DNA of 64,000 nt from Diplolepis rosae (taxonomy: Eukaryota; Arthropoda; Insecta; Hymenoptera; Diplolepididae): the NCBI GenBank assembly GCA_030998225.1, contig JAPYXD010000466.1, forward strand, positions 2,645,001 through 2,709,000, in the 5' to 3' direction. Each line of letters begins with the position of its first letter. The first letter of the stretch is position 1. Position numbers and translations under genes: made by a program. The notes beneath the pieces are model-generated. The model was not told where the DNA came from and did no database searches. It saw nothing but the letters and a program-made list of their open reading frames with translations. This document shows positions 47,201 to 58,624 of this stretch, in pieces.

Positions 47201-47699
47201 CAGTCATGAATACTTAAATCGATATTTTTCAGAAAGTGTCTGAATAGGAATAAGATATCCCAGTGAGGCGATTGAAAATAGATCTTTATGTATATTTAAC
47301 ATCTGTTTTATCACTTCCAAGGAGATGAATTGAGAGAGTAAGTTTATTGCTAGAGATTTATGTATTGTAAATAAAAATTAAAACATGATATAAGAAAGAA
47401 TCATTTACACAGTAGAGAGTGGTTGGTTTTTCAAAAATTGTGAATCATTATATTTATATTCCATGAAAAACTTGTTTGCAAAACACGCACTAAAAAAGAA
47501 CATATACCCACGTATTTTGATGTCCTTTATACAAATTTATACACAGGAAGAAATTTTAAATAGTACAATATACCGATTATAAAATGGTTTATTATTGGTA
47601 TTTCATTATGTTTTATTACCATGAAAATTGTAGGTGTTATGAGAAAAATAACAAAGTAACACAGCGAAGATTACGTGGAGATAGCCTGTTTTGATTGCA
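44213..47699. other. Gene-free stretch with small hairpins
   Basis: AT-rich, with no supportable gene. At 44341-44452 TCTTAATCTGAATCAG pairs with CTGATTCAGATTTAGGGA, a short inverted repeat. Its start GTAGCGCACTCTCTTAA resembles the start of the LTR-like block at 54794. A 91-codon minus ORF at 45819-46094 is unrecognised; I leave it uncalled, though it could be a transposon fragment. Confidence 0.4.
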
Positions 47700-47960
47700 C
47701 ACTGAGAGAAATTTCTAGGGTAATTTTAACTAATACGTCCCTACTAATTGCTTTGATTGAAAGCTACTATAAATTTTATTAGTTTCACTAAGATGGTGTG
47801 TTTAATTCGTATATATATATATATATATATACTTTAACTATATTATTTTAGCTATTTTAACCACACTATCTCAGTAAAACTAATCAAATCTTTAGTAGCT
47901 TTTACTGAAAGCAATTAGTTGGGACGTATAAGTTACAATTACTATGTAGATTTCTCTCAG
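47700..47960. repeat. MITE with CTGAGAGAAAT ends and a (TA)n centre
   Basis: The left end CACTGAGAGAAATTTCTAGG and the reverse complement of the right end (GCTGAGAGAAATCTACATAG) match. Inverted similarity continues inward: TAATACGTCCC(T/A)ACTAATTG, then AGCTACTA and TAGTTT(C/T)ACT. The centre is (TA)n, about 47811-47831. It is nearly fully palindromic. The CACTG start recalls CACTA/Chapaev-type elements, but no target duplication is clear. Confidence 0.8.
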
Positions 47961-48025
47961 CAAATATCCTCTGGATATAGTTTATCCTCGACTTTGAACG
48001 CGCAAATCTCGGAAACGTTTTGGAA

Positions 48026-48315
48026 TTAAGGCCATGGATCAACCAGACTATATGATTGATATGATAGTTTTTTTCTGTAAATTTTGTTCCATGCAAAACA
48101 AGATACCAAGTCAAAAATATATTTATAAAGAAATATATTTATAATAAAAAGAAATTTCTTCAATTTAAAAAATCTGAAAGTAGACAGACCTTACTTAGTG
48201 CCTTTTCTTTTAACTCACACATTTTTGAAATGATATCTTATTTTGCAAGGATAAAAGTTTACAGAAAAAATAATCATAATATCGATCATATGGTCTGGTT
48301 GTTCCATGACCTTAA
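48026..48315. repeat. TTAA-flanked MITE (about 280 bp)
   Basis: TTAA at 48026-48029 and 48312-48315 flank inverted ends. GGCCATGGATCAACCAGACT at the left matches the reverse complement of the right end, GGTCATGGAACAACCAGACC. Similarity continues for about 55 bp. The TTAA target fits piggyBac-like or Kolobok-like elements. Confidence 0.8.
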
Positions 48316-49013
48316 GGGGGTCGTCTACCTTCGAGCCGAGAATTTTAGCCTATTTTTGGGAATGAATTGCAAAAACACTACTAAAGATATTCACGCCAGT
48401 TAAAATTTTTTTTAGTTTTACATGTTTTTCTTCGAAAAAATCTATTTTTCACTTGATAATAAATGCATCCGCGACCTTGGAACGTCCTTGACCTCAACGC
48501 TGCAAAAATGTCATTAAGAACTTTGTGGTAAGACTTTGGCCATTTAAATTGTCTGAAACCAATAAAAGGAAATATTTCTGTAATCTGTGTTACATTGGCT
48601 ATGTTTTCCCAGAGCCGATTTATTCTATTGTAAAATGTGTTTATATTACGCAATTGTTCTTGAAAAAATTCGATTTTGGACCTGTTTTTTGACCTATTAG
48701 AGCCTGTTAAAATTCAACAAAGTAAAAATTTGAAAATCGCCTCTAGGAAAACATAGCTATATGTTTATTGAATAACTGAAAAAAAAATTAACCAAATTCT
48801 ATCAATATTTCTAGAAGAAGTCATACCACAAAGTTTGAAAAATGCAACTTTCGAGAAAATGCGTTTAAAGATAAATGATTAAAATAAAACATGATTGGCT
48901 GAATGTTTTCGAATAAATCCTTCATAAGGCATGTTCCTTATAGTTTCTAGATTCGAAATAAGCAACAAAAAAATTCGATTTTTTGAAACCGCGAAGGTAG
49001 ACGACCCCCTTAA
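48312..49013. repeat. TTAA-flanked MITE (about 694 bp) with GGGGGTCGTCTACCTTCG ends
   Basis: Perfect 18-bp terminal inverted repeats GGGGGTCGTCTACCTTCG and CGAAGGTAGACGACCCCC lie between TTAA at 48312-48315 and 49010-49013. No coding. It shares its left TTAA with the neighbouring MITE, so one inserted exactly at the other's edge. Confidence 0.9.
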
Positions 49014-49140
49014 GCATTTAAATTTAAGGACGCGATTAAGGGTATGTGATATTTAAGAAAACTAGCAAGTTCATGTGAACATTTTGGTCGAGTTTCTATA
49101 TATTTGTGCCGGAAATACATAAAATTTTGTTTTAAAAATC

Positions 49141-49305
49141 TGGGAAATGGTAGAGAAGATAAAAACGGACGTAGATAGACTGCTTTTAATTTTGACAATG
49201 AAAAAAAAAATTTCGATATATTTTGCTAAAATTGAACTTTTTTAAAATTTTGAGACCAAAAGCAGTCTATCTACCTCCGTTTTTATCTTCTCTACCGTTT
49301 CCCAA
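49141..49305. repeat. Inverted repeat (about 48-bp arms)
   Basis: TGGGAAATGGTAGAGAAGAT through GACTGCTTTT pairs with AAAAGCAGTCTATCTACCTC through CGTTTCCCA, with about 65 bp of AT-rich loop. Small fold-back element. Confidence 0.8.
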
Positions 49306-49316
49306 ATGTTAAAATA

Positions 49317-49494
49317 GTACATTGTACAACAAGGGGGTAAAGTTGATCATTTAAGGCGAGTGCGATGTTTACATTTCGAGGCGAAGGCGAGCGCGCACGA
49401 GGCGAAGCCGAGTGCACAATGCGAGCCGAAGCCGAGAAAAGTAAACATCGCACGAGATTTTAAATGATCTTACCCCCGTGTTGTACACGGTACT
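49317..49494. repeat. Hairpin with GAGGCGAAGC repeats in the loop
   Basis: The left arm (GTACATTGTACAACAAGGGG ... GTGCGATGTTTAC) pairs with the right arm (GTAAACATCGCACGAG ... GTGTTGTACACGGTAC). The loop has repeated CGAGGCGAAGC-type 11-mers, as in the fold-back at 57 kb. GC is far above the surroundings. It lies downstream of the Crypton. Confidence 0.85.
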
Positions 49495-49506
49495 TTATAC
49501 AACAAA

Positions 49507-49542
49507 AGCATGTTTGTCGAGCTTTTTGGCTCGAAAAACATG
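49507..49542. repeat. Short stem-loop
   Basis: GCATGTTTGTCGAG and CTCGAAAAACATGC form a 14-bp imperfect stem around CTTTTTGG. The position after the Crypton 3' array suggests it could be part of the element's end, but this is not shown. Confidence 0.6.
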
Positions 49543-49765
49543 CATAGATATTAATTAATCAAAAACGTTATGAACAGACGATGAAATGGAAAAGCAAAGT
49601 GGTTAAAATGAAAAAATACGTTTTTTCATTTCATGTCATTCTGTGACATTCCGTGTCATTTCGTGTATTCAAATTTAATCTAGACATTTGAATAACAATC
49701 AAATCACGGTACTCGTGCGTGATTGAACGAAAAAAAATATGCGTTTTAGAAACAAATAATGAAAT

Positions 49766-50318
49766 ATTCTCGAATTATAATCAATTTTATTTCGTTACGT
49801 TTTAATACAAAAAAAATCCGTAATTTTACATTTATTCATAAATCGCATCGAAATTACATTTTAATTTGAACCTTTTATGGTTTTTCGGCATAGTTGAAAA
49901 ATAATTCTCGAATTATAATCTATTTTATTTCGTTACGTTTTAATAAAAAAAAAAATCCGTAATTTTACATTTATTCATTAATCGCATCGAAATTACATTT
50001 TAATTTGAACCGTGCATGGTTTTTCGGCATAGTTGAAAAATAATTCTCGAATTATAATCTATTTTATTTCGTTACGTTTTAATACAAAAAAATCCGTAAT
50101 TTTACATTTATTCATTAATCTCATCGAAATCACATTTTAATTTGAACCTTTCATGGTTTTTCAGCATAGTTGAAAAATAATTCTCGAATTATAATCTATT
50201 TTATTTTGTTACGTTTTAATACAAAAAAAATCCGTAATTTTACATTTATTCATTAATCGCATCGAAATTACATTTTAATTTGAACCTTTCATGGTTTTTC
50301 GGCATAGTTGAAAAATAA
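49766..50318 (-). repeat. 138-bp tandem array made from the Crypton 3' end, about four copies
   Basis: ATTCTCGAATTATAATC starts at 49766, 49904, 50043 and 50180 (steps of 137-139 bp). Each unit, read on the minus strand, contains the last codons of the recombinase (TTCAACTATGCCGAAAAACC or a close variant) plus its stop context and 3' flank. The last unit is continuous with the recombinase ORF end at 50289-50318. Confidence 0.9.
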
Positions 50319-51434
50319 AGTACAGTTGTTGAATACAATATTTTCTTGTTTTGACTGTTCTTTCGACGTTACAGTTTCGATTTTTTGCCGTTTCGGTACT
50401 GGTCCATCAATTACCGTGGATTCTCTCGTTTGATTGAAATTGATCGACGTGGATATAAGGTTACCGATTTTTGCTTTATTCGCTACCGATTCCTCGATGT
50501 AACCTTCAGCAACACTATCGGATTTCCATTCTCCGTGACGTTTTAAAGTAGTTATGTTTGCCCCGGAGTCGGCGAGCAATGTTGATGAGGTTCGGCGAAA
50601 GGAATGTCCCGTGTACAATTCTGGATTGTCGAGGTTCAAAAAATTCGCGAGAATACGGGGCATCAATGCAATTTTGTTTCTCCCGATAACTTGCTTGGTG
50701 CATTTTCCTTTTGTGTAGTTTATAAAAAAACGATTAGTTATCATGACCGATGGTCGCAAAGCTTTGTATTTTTTTACGATTTCCACGAATTCTTCGCTGA
50801 TGACGAAGATGCGAGGTTTTTTAGTCTTGGTTGTCGGAAGATTGACGATCAGAAGTTGTCCTTGTTCTTTAATGTGATGTTTACCAATTCATTTCCGCGA
50901 CACGCTCCGGAGATTACGAATATGAGAATAACCTATAATATTCACGTTTTATTGGTGAAAATTCTTACATTTTTTCATTACCCTCTTCGTTATAGTTTAA
51001 TTGATTCTTATGTTATGTTTTTGAGAAATATTTAATATTTCGAATTTATAAATTTAATGTATTGTTTAAATTTTGTATTGTAAATGTTAATTCTGTTCTA
51101 AATTTCATTTATTTTTGTATTCAATTGATTATATAGAGAAGCACTATGTTAAAATGATGTGAAATATGCAATAAAATTTACCTTCGTTACCAAGTTTTCG
51201 TGATCTGGTGCTTTTTCCAAAAATTCTTTAACGTTTTCAGGAGAGAATACGAGGGATTTTTTGTTGCGGAATCTTTCTGATTTTTTCTCCAAAAAAACTT
51301 TCAAAGTCAAGTATTTGTCGATGTCCAAATCCTCGCTGACTTTGAGGTTAGTTTTCAACATTGAGAAAATGGATCAAAGCGTTGATGCTTGGTATTTCTC
51401 GCTCAATTCGGAGAAATGATAACGCTATCCGTCT
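50289..51434 (-). pseudogene. Crypton-type tyrosine recombinase with one intron (decayed)
   Basis: DNA-transposon recombinase of the insect Crypton type. Exon 1 (51434-51182) encodes SELSEKYQASTL, then a TGA where Trp is expected (about 51371), then MLKTNLKVSEDLDIDKYL and FLEKAPDHENLVTK. A GT-AG intron of 249 bp (51181-50933; AAG|GTAAAT ... TATTATAG|GTT) joins in phase 0 to exon 2 (50932-50289). Exon 2 starts VILIFVISGACRGNEL, with the first catalytic Arg. A 1-bp frameshift lies near 50875. Then come TKKPRIFVI, YTGHSFRRTSSTLLAD (His-x-x-Arg) and LKRHGEWKSDSVAEGYIE (His/Trp and Tyr nucleophile). A basic tail, PKRQK, and FNYAEKP end the protein. All catalytic residues are visible, but the stop and frameshift make it inactive. 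The N-terminus is cut off by the GGCC-rich repeat at about 51440. Confidence 0.85.
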
Positions 51435-51439
51435 ATTGG

Positions 51440-51815
51440 CGTGAACAGTTGGCCTGACGCCGGGTGCTGGAGATGGGCCGTCTTAGGCAAAATATGCTTA
51501 TATAATCTACTTAATAATATGCCGACGATTGATTCAAACATGGCCCAGAGGTTGCCCGACCGAACTATCACGGTCATCTAAAGTAATTCGCCAAGGTTGG
51601 CCCGACAGTCAGTTCGATTCTGGGCTATAGTAGGTCGTGCAATGGCAACGGAATCTAATTATTAATATGCCGATGTTGGCTGCCAAAGTTGATAAAACTG
51701 AAACTACCACAGTTGGCCCAACTATGGTGACCAAATCTTGTTCCCCAGAGTAGGGCCAACCATGGCCCGATGGTCCAACTCTGGCAGCCAACCGAAATTC
51801 GCACCTGGGTAATGA
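51440..51815. repeat. GGCC-rich repeat block
   Basis: GC-rich for the region, with recurring TTGGCCCGAC, TTGGCCCAAC, GGGCCAACCATGGCCCGATG and ATATGCCGA(C/T)G motifs in both orientations. It borders the truncated Crypton. The style is like the 1.5-2.0 kb array but without a clear 82-bp period. Confidence 0.5.
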
Positions 51816-54793
51816 CGATAAAAACTATTAACAAATGAATTTTTCTGTAAATCAATAAAGAATTGTGGAAATGAAAACGCTTGCTCTTCGACGTGTAAAA
51901 TTTTCATTTTGGCGCTTAGCCAGTTATGACTGTCTATCCTGCACATTAAAAAAATGGTCTTATTCTGGGAACTTTGGACAAACGGAATTGCGCTTCGTTT
52001 TTGGGCCCTTATGAAGTGTATCAAAGCGTATTATCTAACCAGTTCAGTTTCCGGAATGTCATGTGTGATGTAATAAAAATTGAATTTTGATGAGGAAGAT
52101 TTAAAACAATTAAGGTTTAATATATGGTCTGCTGTTGTAGCATCCTATTACGGTCTGTTTGAATAATAATTGATTTTAGAAACGTTCTATCATGAATAAG
52201 TTCATGAATCAGTTGAATTGAATGTGACTGTAAGCCGACTACAAAAAGCAAGTTTCTTACAGCTTGAAAGCAGCATCTGACTAATTGCAGATTAAGCTGT
52301 TCTAATTAGGACATTAATTGAATAAATGAATATATTTCCTGTGGAATAATTTACGTTACTCAAACAACAGATTGTAAAATGGTCTAGGTAGGTAATTTAT
52401 TAGCAAACATCACATTATCGCCTATCAGCTTGTTTAGTAATAGATATATATGCACGTTATACTGTCAATTTTCACGGTAAAACGTCGTTACTTGGCAGCA
52501 CTGATTTAGTATAAGGCACAAATTTACGGATCCACCCTTTCTTGCGGCACGACTCGACCCTTTCTCGTTAGCCGCCTACATTATATTACCCATCGAGGCA
52601 CATGCATCATTCCCTCCTCATATCAGTATCTGTAACAGCCTGAGAAACATTTGCAGCTTGCATTTATTTCACATCCTGGCACGTGAACATCGCGCCTCTT
52701 ACCTACGTACACCACTCGACAGTAATAACTTATCTTATCAAAATAAATCGTCACAAAAATATCAATAAAAAGATCCATAATAAAGGAAAGATTTTACTAA
52801 CTTTGATTGAATCATCAGGCTTCCATTTACACAATTTAATTAGTGACTTGATACTCAACATCATTTAAATAATTGGTTAAAAAAATTTATTTCCGCTTTA
52901 TGTATTTGATCAAGTTTAAATAGGTAAGGAGTTAATCAGCGCTTACTGCATGTAAGTGAAACCTAGAACCTATGATTCGATACATTATAGTGAAATAAAA
53001 AATATAACTACCATGTTTTTTATAAGCTTATTTTTAACAGTTAAGATGAAAAATGCAAACCAAGCAGAAGCGTCTAATTCCATTGAAATTTTGACCTTTT
53101 AGGCTTGCGCATGTACACATCTTAAGATTTATAATTCAAAGTGAAGTTGAATCTCAGATAAATTCATACTCTGGCGTAAAATAATCTGATTACGTAATTA
53201 GGCACTTTATCAGATCTTATTTTCCTTCACTATTTCTCAAAATATTAATAATGGTTCTACATCTATAAAATATTTTATAACTTTCAACGAATTTCTAAAT
53301 CTTTTGTAAACAGTTAAGACTAGAAACCTTTTAAGATAATTTCGAAACGCAGCTGCATCAATATGAATACTGAAAATTTACTTAGATTATCATAAAATAT
53401 AATAAACTTTGTACCTCTATATTTCGACCAAAACACGTCGCCCACAATCGTATTTCCTTTTCAAATACAAACGTCTACCAGCCTCTAACAAGATAAATTC
53501 ATAAAACTCTAAACAAATACAAGCAGTAAATAGTCCAGTATTTAACCATTACAGGAAATCATAAACAGCTTAGGCTGTCACTCAAAAGGGACCGCGCTGG
53601 TACCCCGCCCATGAAAAGACAAATAGATACAAAGTGCACTCTCTGTCTAGATAATATTTTAGGCCTATTCAACATAGAAAATAAAACTTTCGAAAATAAT
53701 ATTTTATAAAATAATTGAATTAAATAAGAAATTAACATTACTTTTAATATTATTCAGTATGTTATGAATAGGAAAAGAAATTATTTTGACTAATAAGAGA
53801 AATGCAACTTGCATCTATTTTATTTTTGAACTAACGTTTGAAACTTATAGAATGTAAACTAATAGCAATTTATTTAAAAGTTGTTAATAATCAGGGATCT
53901 ACTTTACCGACGTGATGATTTACGGAAAGTTATTTAAGAAGGTAAAATACCAGGTTATAAATTACTGAAAATTCTCCATACATTTCTCATTGTATTTTAA
54001 ATTAATTCTAATAAATTCAAACATCAATTTATTTGATAATTGAATATATTTCATATTTATTTTCAATAGTAATTTAATAAACCAAACTATTTTACCTTCA
54101 CAAAAATATACAATTATTTTCTATAAACATATTTCAAACTTCGTAAAACCTCAAATCAATCTGAGTTACAAAAACTCCAAACTAACTTGCAATCAATATT
54201 CAAAGATATAATCGTATCAGAGAAAACTAATAATTTAATTTAATTAAACTACTATTACTCAGAAATTTAAGTAATTGCAATGTTCTGTTTTACCGACACA
54301 ATCATGTAATTAGATACATATTTTATAAGTAATTTTGCACGCAACCTTCGATTCAAAATAATTTGTTTTAAATGTTAAATTATAACATCATTACCGACAA
54401 ATAAAAATGTTAAAACAAAGCAATAGAAAATTAAATTCAAAGTCAGATTTTAGAATTAGTACTTATATCTTAAGAAATAAATTTCAGTAAGATAAAACTT
54501 ATATATAGATTTATCTTCCCAAATGTAAGAATTATAAAAAACATTTAACGGTTAATAAGAATAATTTAGAAAACTAACTTTGAAATATGTATTAATCTTA
54601 AGCAATAATGATTCTTTTGAATTTGAAGTGGAAACATGACTAATTTAATGTAAATTCACGATTTTGTAAGTTAATTTAAGACATAAGAGAAACATATCAT
54701 AGTTTGACTCTTCGATTAGTTAAAAATTACTAAATCTGTAAACATAATTGATTAAATAATTAATTTTTAAAGTATTTTATTTTATAATATACA
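51816..54793. other. Gene-free AT-rich stretch
   Basis: About 3 kb without a supportable gene, RNA or repeat. ORFs are below chance-exceeding length. It may be ordinary intergenic or intronic DNA. Confidence 0.5.
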
Positions 54794-55500
54794 TGTAGCG
54801 CAATCTCTTGAGAAATCGATGAATCTGGAAAAGTTTGGAAACTCCTACAAGGCCCAACCCAATGGGACAGCCGTTAAGATTTTCTTCGACTATTGCGGGG
54901 GCGTAACTACGTCACTATAGATAGCCAACCAATCAGTCAACTAAAACTAGTAGTTTCAACTCCCCTAAAAGATTTTCAAGTAGAAAGGGAAAAGATGAGA
55001 ATACATAAAAGCTATGCATTTTCATTTTTTTCAGTAAGTTCCGTTTTTCTCTAAAGTTCCGTTAAGTTCCGTTTTTCTCTAAAAATTTCATCTTAAAACG
55101 TTTTCTTCTTTTACAAATCTAAGTATTTTCTACGAAAATAAATCGCTCAAGTATTCGTCGGTCGCGATATCCTCGAAGTTTTTTTTTCAAAGTTCTAAAT
55201 TATATTCTCCAGTGGAACATTTTCAAGATTCTTTTTCAAACGCCAAATATTAATTACGGTCATCAATTTAAAAACTCAAAAAGAGAGAGTCACCAGTTCC
55301 AAGTTCCACGAACATCGATTTCTCCAAGGATTACTCAAGGATTTTATTATTACAAATAACAAATAAAACAAAGTAAGTTGAACAATAAAATTGCTATCTA
55401 ACTATTTCTCTTTCTATTTTATTTGAATATTTAATTGTTGTATCCTCCATATGAATATCTGGGTGCCAGTAACCAACCTGGTATCGATATTCATACCTAT
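54794..55500 (+). other. Possible solo LTR
   Basis: It starts TGTAGCGCAATCTCTTGAGA. It has a promoter-like segment (AATACATAAAAGCTATGCAT at about 55001), two copies of GTTAAGTTCCGTTTTTCTCT-like sequence at about 55035-55080 and an AATAAAA signal (about 55386). It is followed by TGGGTGCCAGTAACCAACCT, which could be a primer-binding site. No second copy or right border was found. Confidence 0.35.
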
Positions 55501-56900
55501 CTTTCCTTAAGCCTATCCCCGAGAATTTAAACGAATTGGTGTGCTCCTTAATGCGATGTGCAATTTCGTTTAAATCCTCACCTCCCTTCTTCCAATTTTG
55601 AATACTTCCCCTAGGTTTAGAAAGAAATTTTTACTTTATTCTAACTGCCAGATTCATCTTAAATTTGTTCCTGAGTTATTAGAGTGAAAACTCTAGACTC
55701 AAAAATCTACTTTTTAAATTGTCCTTCAGACAATTTAAAACTTGTATGACCTTAGACGTCACACTGAAATTAGTTTCTGATTTTTCAGCGTGTACAAGAA
55801 TGGAAAAGAATAGATTGTAAAAACAATCAATTAACGATTTCAATCATTATTGTTAAGTGACTTGTTCAAGGAATGAATGATTACCAAAATTTTTGGTTCA
55901 TTTGCAACGCAAGTGAATTATTTCATTTGAATGCCGCATGAAGAACGCATCAATCGAAAATATTTTCAATACTAATACCTATTTACTGATACCGAGCACA
56001 TCAGTTCTCTCATAGCTATTCCAAAAGCATATTGTCTCTTTGGTGAAACTGTTTACAATAATGAGAAGGATAATAGTCAGTAAGTGGTGATATGCATAAT
56101 CAGTTTTTAAATTTCCTTATTCATTGGAGAAATATGAAAAGATTATTAATGTAGAGAACTGTACTCACGTAGAGCGATGCAGCAGCGTGGGCTGCGCCAT
56201 GGTTCACTACGAATTGATGTAGTGTATTCAGGGAACAATGCTTACAAACGCTTACACGCAATATCTCCTTGCACAACGATCTCCCGGGCCCACGTGACTT
56301 TTTTTTAGAAAAGATCTGTCGCGTGAAAAGATCCGGCCGCAAAAGCGCAAGAAAATTCATATAGGACGGACGAAACATTTACTGCCTACAAATCGCTCAC
56401 TACAGCAATCTTGGCGTGATGTATTGTTACGTTTTACCCTTTTGATATTATCTGCCTTGATGTTGTTGTGAGTTGTGGGACATTGCTTCGATGAGAAAAC
56501 ATAAAGGGTATGTAGGGGGAAGGAAGAAACACACTAAAATAACAAACTGTGGAAGTAAGTAATTTACTCTGAAAGACTTTTTTTATAATATACATTCGTA
56601 CTTTTCATTAAGTATTAAAAAGTGCAATGATTGCCATAACAAAAAAGTACATATCTTAATCTTAATCGTACAGCCTTAAATGATCCATAGGTTGATGATC
56701 CTGTCATCTTTGACGTTAGGTATATTCAGACACTTTTCATAAAAGGAATTACTGTTCGTTATCGGATTCAGCTAACGCATGAGTATCACAGGTTCTATTA
56801 TGCTATGTTAATTGACATTTCTAATTATAACTGAAAACAATCAATACAAAAGTTACTAGTGTCAGCTGAACGAAGGTATACAAGAATGTTGCAACACGAC
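55501..56900. other. Gene-free stretch
   Basis: AT-rich. Nothing supportable seen. The GC-richer zone at 56165-56380 overlaps an 85-codon minus ORF without recognisable features. Confidence 0.45.
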
Positions 56901-58513
56901 CACGGAGAAAATTATTTGGTGAAACTTTACCAGACTGAGTTGAGGAAAACGTGGACATAAGGTGATTTGAATAAATTTGCACCTACAGTTAAGTAATAGT
57001 ATATTACGTGCCTAGGCGCACAATGAGGGTTATTGCGTGACGAGCGTCAATGCTCGCAGGAGATCAAAGCCAAGGCGTAGTCAAGGCGTAGGTGAGGCAT
57101 AGTCGAGGCGTAGCTGATGCGTAGTCGAGACGTAGCTGAGGCAAAGCTGAGACGAAGCCGAGGCGCGATCAGTCCTGCGAGCATTGTCGCGAGTCTCGCA
57201 ATTTCCCGAATTGTGTGCATTTGCACGTATTCTATTTTATGTGCCACCGGCGCGCAAACTCGTTTTTTCGCTACAGTTAACAGTAGCGCAATGTAGTATA
57301 TTGCGCTACAGCGGAATGAAATGTAAAAATTGAACTGCGCATGCGCCTATAGCCATGCAACGGAGCGTAATCTTCTTCTTATTCTTCTTCTTCTTCGTAC
57401 AGCGTTAGCACCTTACTGACAAAGCCTTGTAAATTTGAACTGCGCCTGCGTCTATCAAAATCCATTACTACTACACAAGATCGATAAAATCAAAATGGCC
57501 GGGACTAGTCGTGACATATCAAGTGTAATGACTAACGCCGCAAACAACTACAATACTAGATTAGATTCGTGTGTACGCATAAAAAATCGTATACGCACCG
57601 AAGTCACATAAAATAGAATACGTGCCAACGCACACAATTCGGGAAATTACGAGACTCGCGACAGTGCTCGCAGGACTGATCGCGCCTCGGCTTCGTCTCG
57701 GCTTTGTCTCAGCTTCGTCTCGGCTTTGCTTCAGCTACATCTCGGCTACGCATCGGCTACACCTCGAATACGCCTTGGCTTAGATCTCCTACGAGCATTG
57801 TCGTTCATCACGCAATAACCCTCATTGTGCGCCTAGGAACGTAATATACTATTATGTAACTTTGGTGCGGATACGAGTTTTTATGCGTACACTGGAATCT
57901 AATCTAGTATTGTAGTTGTTTGCGGCGCTAGTCATTACACTTGATATGTCACGACTAGTCCCGGCCATTTTGATTTTATCGATCTTGTGTAGTAGTAATG
58001 GATTTTGATAGACGCAGGCGCGAGTTCAAATGTACAAGGCTTTGCCTGTAAGGTGCTAACGCTGTACGAAGAAGAAGTGAGAACAAGAAGAATAAGAAAA
58101 AGATTGTGTTCCGCTGTAAGACTATATGCGCATGCGCAGTTCAATTTTTACATTGTATTCCTCTGTAACGGAATACACAACATTCCGTTACCCTCAGCTG
58201 TAACGGAAAAACGAGTTTCCGTGCCTAAGGCACATAAAATAAATTATGTTAACCTTTAATAGACATTGAAATTTATTTAACCAAAAAAAGTGAGAATTTA
58301 AACGTACAGTCTTATAAAACGTAACTAAACTGATGGTGAAAATTTATCTCACAGTTGAGTAAAACGTGAGCTACAATAGAGTACAGTTTAATGAAAACAT
58401 TAGAAAACGTACTCAAAAATAGATTCATGTATCATCGACGTGTGGATGAAAGTTTACGCCCGAGTTGAGTAAATCCTAAGCTACTGCTGTGGAAACTTTG
58501 AAGCAGGGAGAGC
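56901..58513 (+). repeat. Interspersed repeat family C, copy split by an insertion
   Basis: 56901-56996 (CACGGAGAAAATTATTTGGT ... CACCTACAGTTAAGTAA) and about 58236-58513 (AAATTATGTTAACC ... TTTGAAGCAGGGAGAGC) together match the uninterrupted copy at 18160-18531. The 1.24 kb between is the interlocked fold-back. The uninterrupted copy fixes the insertion point at the GTAAAATAAATT position. Confidence 0.8.
56997..58235. mobile_element. Interlocked inverted-repeat element (order A-B-A'-B')
   Basis: A (56997-57243) is the reverse complement of A' (57606-57853). B (about 57230-57600) is the reverse complement of B' (about 57868-58235). A carries GCCTAGGCGCACAATGAGGG and an 11-bp minisatellite of GAGGCGTAGCT type (about 57071-57168). 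B carries AACTGCGCATGCGCC, a CTTCTTCTTCTTC tract, GCGTTAGCACCTTAC and ATGGCCGGGACTAGTCGTGA. The two pairs overlap instead of nesting. No ORF. It inserted into repeat family C. The combination is unlike a simple fold-back (A-B-B'-A'). Confidence 0.8.
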
Positions 58514-58624
58514 AAAAAAAAAAAACAATCTCGACCTTGAAAACTGCAACATATTCAAATGAGACGTCGATATTGTGGTTCGCACCCACATGGTCGCAAA
58601 CATAACCCATTTGATTACAGGAGG

